NCBI GenBank assembly: GCA_037892935.1 | Contig: JAYXKI010000001.1 | Location: 3,410,001-3,474,000 of the forward strand | Direction of reading: 5' to 3' | DNA length: 64,000 bases | Source of the DNA: Phlebopus portentosus | Lineage: Eukaryota; Basidiomycota; Agaricomycetes; Boletales; Boletinellaceae | Part shown: positions 59,239 to 64,000 of the stretch, one piece after another | Numbering within the stretch: position 1 is the stretch's first letter | Layout of the letters: each line of letters starts with the position of its first letter | Notes under the pieces: generated by a model | The model's input: the letters and a program-made list of their open reading frames with translations, nothing else | Database searches by the model: none | What the model was told of the DNA's origin: nothing | Program-made: the position numbers and the translations under genes

Positions 59239-61868
59239 TTAGTTTCCATCCTCCAAGTCAACATCCGAGTCCCTACTTTTATAGCCAGGCTGCTGGCAAC
59301 GGTGGTGGTAGAAATCCTCGATGTCACTCAATACACCACTGTCATCATAGTCTTTCTGTGCAGGACAATCCAGAAATATCACACTTGAAAACATTAGACC
59401 AAAATAAGATGACAGTGAAAAAGAGAACGAGGGGAGTATCTGTTCCACCAAGCTAACAGTTCTTGATTGCACTCCTTTACTGAAGACTCCTTTGAACAGA
59501 ACATTTTGCATACATGATGGTATATATCGTACACTTCAGGGCAGCCCCGGGGCATGAACTCCCTTGCTGTGCTAAGTCCGTAGAAGGTCTGGCAAATCAA
59601 TGGTCTCAATGATCCGAATGCTAGGATTGATAAAACTGACCTGAGCAGTGGCGTACGCAATTGAAGCTGGAGTGACCTCCATCATGCCTGCAATTTTGGC
59701 AGCTCCGGCCTTTCCACGCATGCTGACATCAACAATGCCATCAATGGGATTGGCAGACCCTGGGCCAAAAAAGACTGCTGCAAAGCTCTTCATATAATTT
59801 GTCAGTATCGAGCCTCAAGGAGAAACATTCTGACGCCTGCCTTGACAATTATAAGACCTTAGAGGTATCCTTTCAGCAGATTATTTCAATAGTATTTGCC
59901 TTCCAGAAAGGCAAAGGAGTGTGGGTGTCCACCATTGAGATGAACTTCGATACCATTCCTGTGTTTGATCAGGGCGGCGCCTCTTCGAAGTTTATCCATA
60001 AAACTTGCAAATGTAGTTCATATCAGCATTAAGTCAATGTTATGAAGAGCAACCTACTCATTTGTAATCTCCTCAGGCTTTACTTCAATGGGCATGAGAA
60101 GCTGCCCAATGACATCATTTTCAAATCCTTGTAAGTCTTTTCTGCCTGTAGGCAGGCGTGTCGACACTATTGTGCCATTAATATCCTTGTAAGATGAGAA
60201 TGTAATGTAATCGAGAATATTTGTCTTGATTCTCAGCGTGTCTATTGACCTCACACTGCATTGGCCACCCTTCATCTAAAAGAAAAGAGTGAGACTATAG
60301 CAGAGGAGATAAATAATAAGGCAAAAACAAACAGCTGCGACTATACGTTCAAAGTCATCTGCTCCAGCACCCATGAGATGATTGTAGATAGGACTGTCAG
60401 TCTCAAACATTGCTCGGAAAACCCTGGCACTTTTGACAGCACTAGAATGATAATACAATCAGCTGGAGGTGAAGTGTACAATAAAGAGACATGTTCCTAG
60501 CATCCGACAGCTGGTCAAGCTCCGCATCATTGAGCTCCTTATATTTGAAGCTATTCAGGAGCATGTTACGTGGAGACTTCCAGCATTCATACGCTCTGGT
60601 GAAATGTTGACCTTTCCCTTTAAATAGAGAGTATATATCACTAAACAATCCATTATGAGCCATAATATCAACTCGGAGCAAAATATTTACTGCTCGACTT
60701 CCACTTCGCTCACCTCTCATTGTCTTTCTCTGAGTCCATCTCAGGATTAGAATCGCTTTCTCGATCTGTCATCTTTGATCTCTTTGACTTCAACTTCGAG
60801 GTCGATCTCGACTGCCAGCTTCCCAGATGGGACATTGACTGCAGATCCGAGGCAAGGTTTATACCTTCGTCTGGCATACTGCCACTTTCTAGCACCGACT
60901 CGCACTTGGACCTCTCCTCATCTTGTGGAGGCGATGACTCCACATCTACATGATATTTTGGGTGCTTGCAGGATGACGATGTGTTAGACGAAGCAGGCCT
61001 GGTCGACGACTTGTGGGAGGATGACTTGGACATCTCCCACCGGCATGGCATGACAAGACTCAAGAGCACAAGGAGAGGAATGAAAAGGGAGGAGGGGGGA
61101 CTCGAAGGTGACTTCAATTTAAATACCACGGCCTGGGATTCGTCTTCCACCAGGCAGTCAGATAAAAAACTTCCATTTGACAGGTTGAGTCTAATCTTGA
61201 CTTGGGCAGCAATTATGGTATGGAACACTGACCAATCAGGCAGACAAGATTATGCCAGCCGGCAATATAAGCATTCTAAATTATATCTCACAGTTGATTA
61301 TTACCACCATTTTCAGAATTGTTTAGAAAAGCAGATCATGTGAAAAATCACCGCATTGCATCAGAAAACCTTGAAAACCCAACAAACCTCGATTTTTCTC
61401 CACAATGAAGCCATACCATGTCTTCCTGTAATGTCGGAAATTATGCCATACTGTATATGCATAGATGCATGTAAAAATACTGGGACTTGGGTGTTACTAT
61501 GTATTGTGAATAGAAAAAGAAGGTGCAGCTCCTGCGACTGCAGCCTTCTGCAGCGTACCAATTTAGTTGTGTTGTTCGAAGAACTGAAGAAGTCTCACCT
61601 GGACAGTAACATCCCTTGCCTTAGAGTCCTTGCGTGACCGACAAGGGCCTTGCTTTGGCTCAGCAGACACAGGAGCAGTCTGCTTCTCGATTTCGCTGAC
61701 ATCTCTGAGTTTTCTGGATGGATTCACCTGCCATGATGACCTTGTCACAACAGGCACATTGTCCAATTGCAACATGAGGGGAGATAGGGAAGGACGGAAG
61801 GTAAATGTTCCATCTTTTATTATATTATGAGTCAGGTCACTGTATGAATAGAGTTGTGGTATTGGCAA
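59239..61868 (-). CDS. DUF6698-like multi-exon protein
   Basis: Minus-strand exons can be strung together that match the layout of the Agaricomycete DUF6698 family (family name from memory). A variable Ser/Lys/Asp-rich N-terminus (exons near 61563-61868 and 60710-61050) comes first. Then come FSDIYSLFKGKGQHFTRAY, SPIYNHLMGAGADDFERI, RSIDTLRIKTNILDYITF and RKDLQGFENDVIGQLLMPIE, followed by LRRGALIKHRNGIEVHLN. The strongest match is SFAAVFFGPGSAN followed by KIAGMMEVTPASIAYATAQ, then PEVYDIYHHVCKMF and NQELLAWWNR, and an acidic C-terminus ending DSDVDLEDGN. The family is greatly expanded in mushrooms and of unknown function. Exon borders are not all resolved, so gene versus pseudogene is undecided. 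Confidence 0.6.
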
Positions 61869-63545
61869 TGGTGACTGGCAATCTCTATGTAAAAATGTTT
61901 ATTCCCACAGGCTCTGGTATCACATGCCGATGAGATATCGCAACTCGCTTATTCTCCACTTTTTGAATCTGACTTACTATGCATACAAAGACCTATACCA
62001 CACATAGTTATGGCTAGAAAATTTCTAATTTGTGCATTTCTGAGCTGGTGGTGTATATTGTATTGAAAATATCAAAAATTTTCTGAAAAATGAGCAAGAT
62101 ACAGCATAGTCACAAGCAATATTGAAAGAACCAAGCAAATCCTTGAAAATTTTTTTTCAACAATTTAAAGATTAGGACCATAAAATACCAATGAAGCATT
62201 TTTAGTGATGATTCTTGGTTGCAATTGAGCGAAGGACAATTATCTTCTTGAGGGATGAAAAGTTAGAAAAGGAAATTATTGGTCATATGACTTGAACTTT
62301 CATAGTGAAAGTACTTGAATTGACATATACCGGACAAGAAACAATTTCTTCTGACATAAATATAGTACATATATACATACAATAAGGTTTCTGGGAAAGA
62401 TGAAACTGCTTCTAGGTACTTTTTGCAATGAAATATTGAGTTTTGGAAAGACAAAAAGCCGACTCTCTCTACAATTTTTTGATGCTGCAAAAGTCTTCCA
62501 GAACCATTTCATGTGCTCATATTGAGGCATAAGAGTCCTAATTTTTCTCCTAAAGGTCTGACCATTTAAATTCAGGAAAATATAGCTTCAGTATGATCAC
62601 TAGTCATAATATCTTTTATATTGGTCATGTATTTTAATGAGATAGACTGGCAAATGCCATATTATACTATTTCCATATCATTATGAACTCAAAGATCCCA
62701 CTTCTTGATGTTTGGGAGCATTGAGCACTGTGCATCCATCATTCAAGAAAGTGGACAACTGAGATCAACATTTTGCACCTTATATAGAAAATATAAAAGC
62801 TCCGACACAAATTTCTCAGTGCACATGTGATATAGAGAATGCCAGTCACTATTGGCAATAAACTCAAAACATGACTCATGGGACCATAAGTGTGCCATCA
62901 ATCTCCTGAGAGCTGAAAGTCATCCTTTGCCCTCGCTCCTCATCCTCCTCACCCATGTCGATCCCTCCGCCCTACTTGATCAAACATATGGAAACCTCAC
63001 ACAATTCAAATGAAAAAGTGCATACTTGTCTCAGTTTATCTTCTGGCAGCTAATGCACTTTGTAGATGGGAAGAGGAACTGCTATCCCTCCGATGATGAG
63101 AAGTGCCATCGTTTACATAAATAGTACATGTCGTTGTGAAGGAAGGAAGAAAGGAAGAGTGCACAACAGACACCAAATGCAGAGAGAAAAAGGACAAGCT
63201 AAAAACTCACAACAGATACACATGGGAAGGGAGAACAAATGAATGTCTGATGCATAATGAAAGGAGGGACAAAGGAATGGCCTATGCACAAGAAAAGAAA
63301 GAGAGAGGTAGGGAGAGAGATAAAATAAATAAATAAGGTGGACCATCTTGGTTGATGAAGGGGAACTAGATGATGATGAGAGGAGAATTAGAAGATGTGA
63401 CAAAACAAGTAAGGAGAGCTGACTGACAGGGTAGCTACTAACACCACTTCTTTGTCCTCTTTCGACTACCTTCACCTTCATCGAAGTCACCTTCTCTCTT
63501 TGGTGGGCATTTGGATTCATAAGGATAAAAGTTGGAGGTAGAGAT
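61869..63545. other. AT-rich intergenic region without recognisable gene
   Basis: About 1.7 kb with low GC, few CpG and many short frames without motifs. A 135-codon minus-strand frame at 63113-63520 is Ser/Leu-rich low complexity and not convincing. I see no terminal repeats or tRNAs. Confidence 0.45.
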
Positions 63546-64000
63546 TCTCAGGAAAACTCGAGACAACAGGAAGCATTGATGTCTGACCTGGGGGATTTTC
63601 TCGACTTCGTCTTCACTAATGGAGGCTCCGATTTGGCTGATGTCAGTACCTTTGCCTTTGCCTTTGCCTTTGATTTCACCAATATGATCTGCGAGACTGA
63701 GGCTTGTTTGAGATTGGCCGACTGGGTTAACACGATCTCTGAGACCATGGGATATTTTGGTGTCAGTTATTTTTTGACGTGAGTGCTTTGTGATGAAAAA
63801 ACCTGCTTCATTGAAGGTAGGTGCAGCTCCACTTGTTGGAAAAGAATATGCGAGGGGATTACCCTCAGCAGTCTCCTACAATGCGATTTGTTGTACTAAA
63901 ATTTTTCACTTTTCCATGTCGAGCTTATAGAAGGCTTTGACGGCATGCCCCTCTTCAAGAATCTCATCATTCCAGTTTGATTCCACCTCTCGTTGCGTAT
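63546..64000 (-). CDS. Partial hypothetical gene at right window edge
   Basis: Reading the minus strand inward from 64000, one frame gives EVESNWNDEILEEGHAVKAF and KLDMEK. After a possible short intron it continues ETAEGNPLAYSFPTSGAAPT, then VGQSQTSLSLADHIGEIKGK and DISQIGASISEDEVEKIPQ. The GKGKGKG run is also open in a second frame (KAKAKAK), so the correct frame is uncertain. It could be the interior of another accessory or element-derived gene. No domain is recognised. Confidence 0.35.

Noticed and set aside
63113..63520. 135-codon minus-strand ORF rich in Ser and Leu
   Set aside because: Antisense to purine-rich low-complexity DNA, which gives Ser/Leu/Phe runs by chance.

Overview
This is a stretch of nuclear genome from a filamentous fungus, almost certainly a basidiomycete of the Agaricomycetes type. 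The evidence is short introns of about 50-70 bp with GTRNGY donors in nearly every gene, tight head-to-head and tail-to-tail gene packing, Agaricomycete-style Ser/Pro-rich disordered proteins, a DUF6698-like gene, a DIRS-like reverse transcriptase with an N-terminal Cys/His knuckle, and a two-ORF LINE. I cannot name the species.

From 1 to about 51 kb the window is mostly conserved single-copy housekeeping genes: ribosomal protein uL1 (RPL10A), a nuclear protein with tentative Rsc58-like features, mitochondrial ribosomal protein mL43, an uncharacterised disordered protein, an AIM18-type chalcone-isomerase-fold protein, an ArsB/NhaD-type ion transporter, an NRAMP metal transporter, MED6, AP-3 sigma, an F-box protein, Ecdysoneless/SGT1, V-ATPase subunit F, TIM21, a divergent histone H3, a large-subunit catalase with a C-terminal DJ-1/PfpI-like domain, a C2H2 transcription factor with a polyglutamine tract, MCM5, the PGP phosphatase GEP4, another large disordered protein, an OPT oligopeptide transporter, and RPS29, whose 56 codons are split over three exons. 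Five gene pairs are divergent over 200-600 bp and probably share promoters. A lone, intact DIRS-like reverse-transcriptase ORF sits between MCM5 and GEP4. A gene-poor stretch at 31.8-33.5 kb carries degenerate dispersed repeats.

From 52.5 kb the character changes. An intron-containing tRNA-Lys(CUU) gene is followed, starting exactly at its 5' end, by an apparently full-length non-LTR retrotransposon with intact overlapping ORF1 (zinc knuckles) and ORF2 (APE endonuclease plus RT). The element is bounded by a perfect 9-bp repeat of the first nine bases of the tRNA gene. Directly behind the second repeat lies an old 5' fragment of the same element family, starting at the same point and stripped of every CpG. 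This arrangement suggests a LINE that targets the start of tRNA genes and inserts repeatedly at the same site.

From 58.5 kb to the end the DNA is AT-rich and CpG-poor, holding one multi-exon DUF6698-like gene and the edge of another possible gene. It looks like a repeat-rich, probably methylated compartment abutting the housekeeping region.
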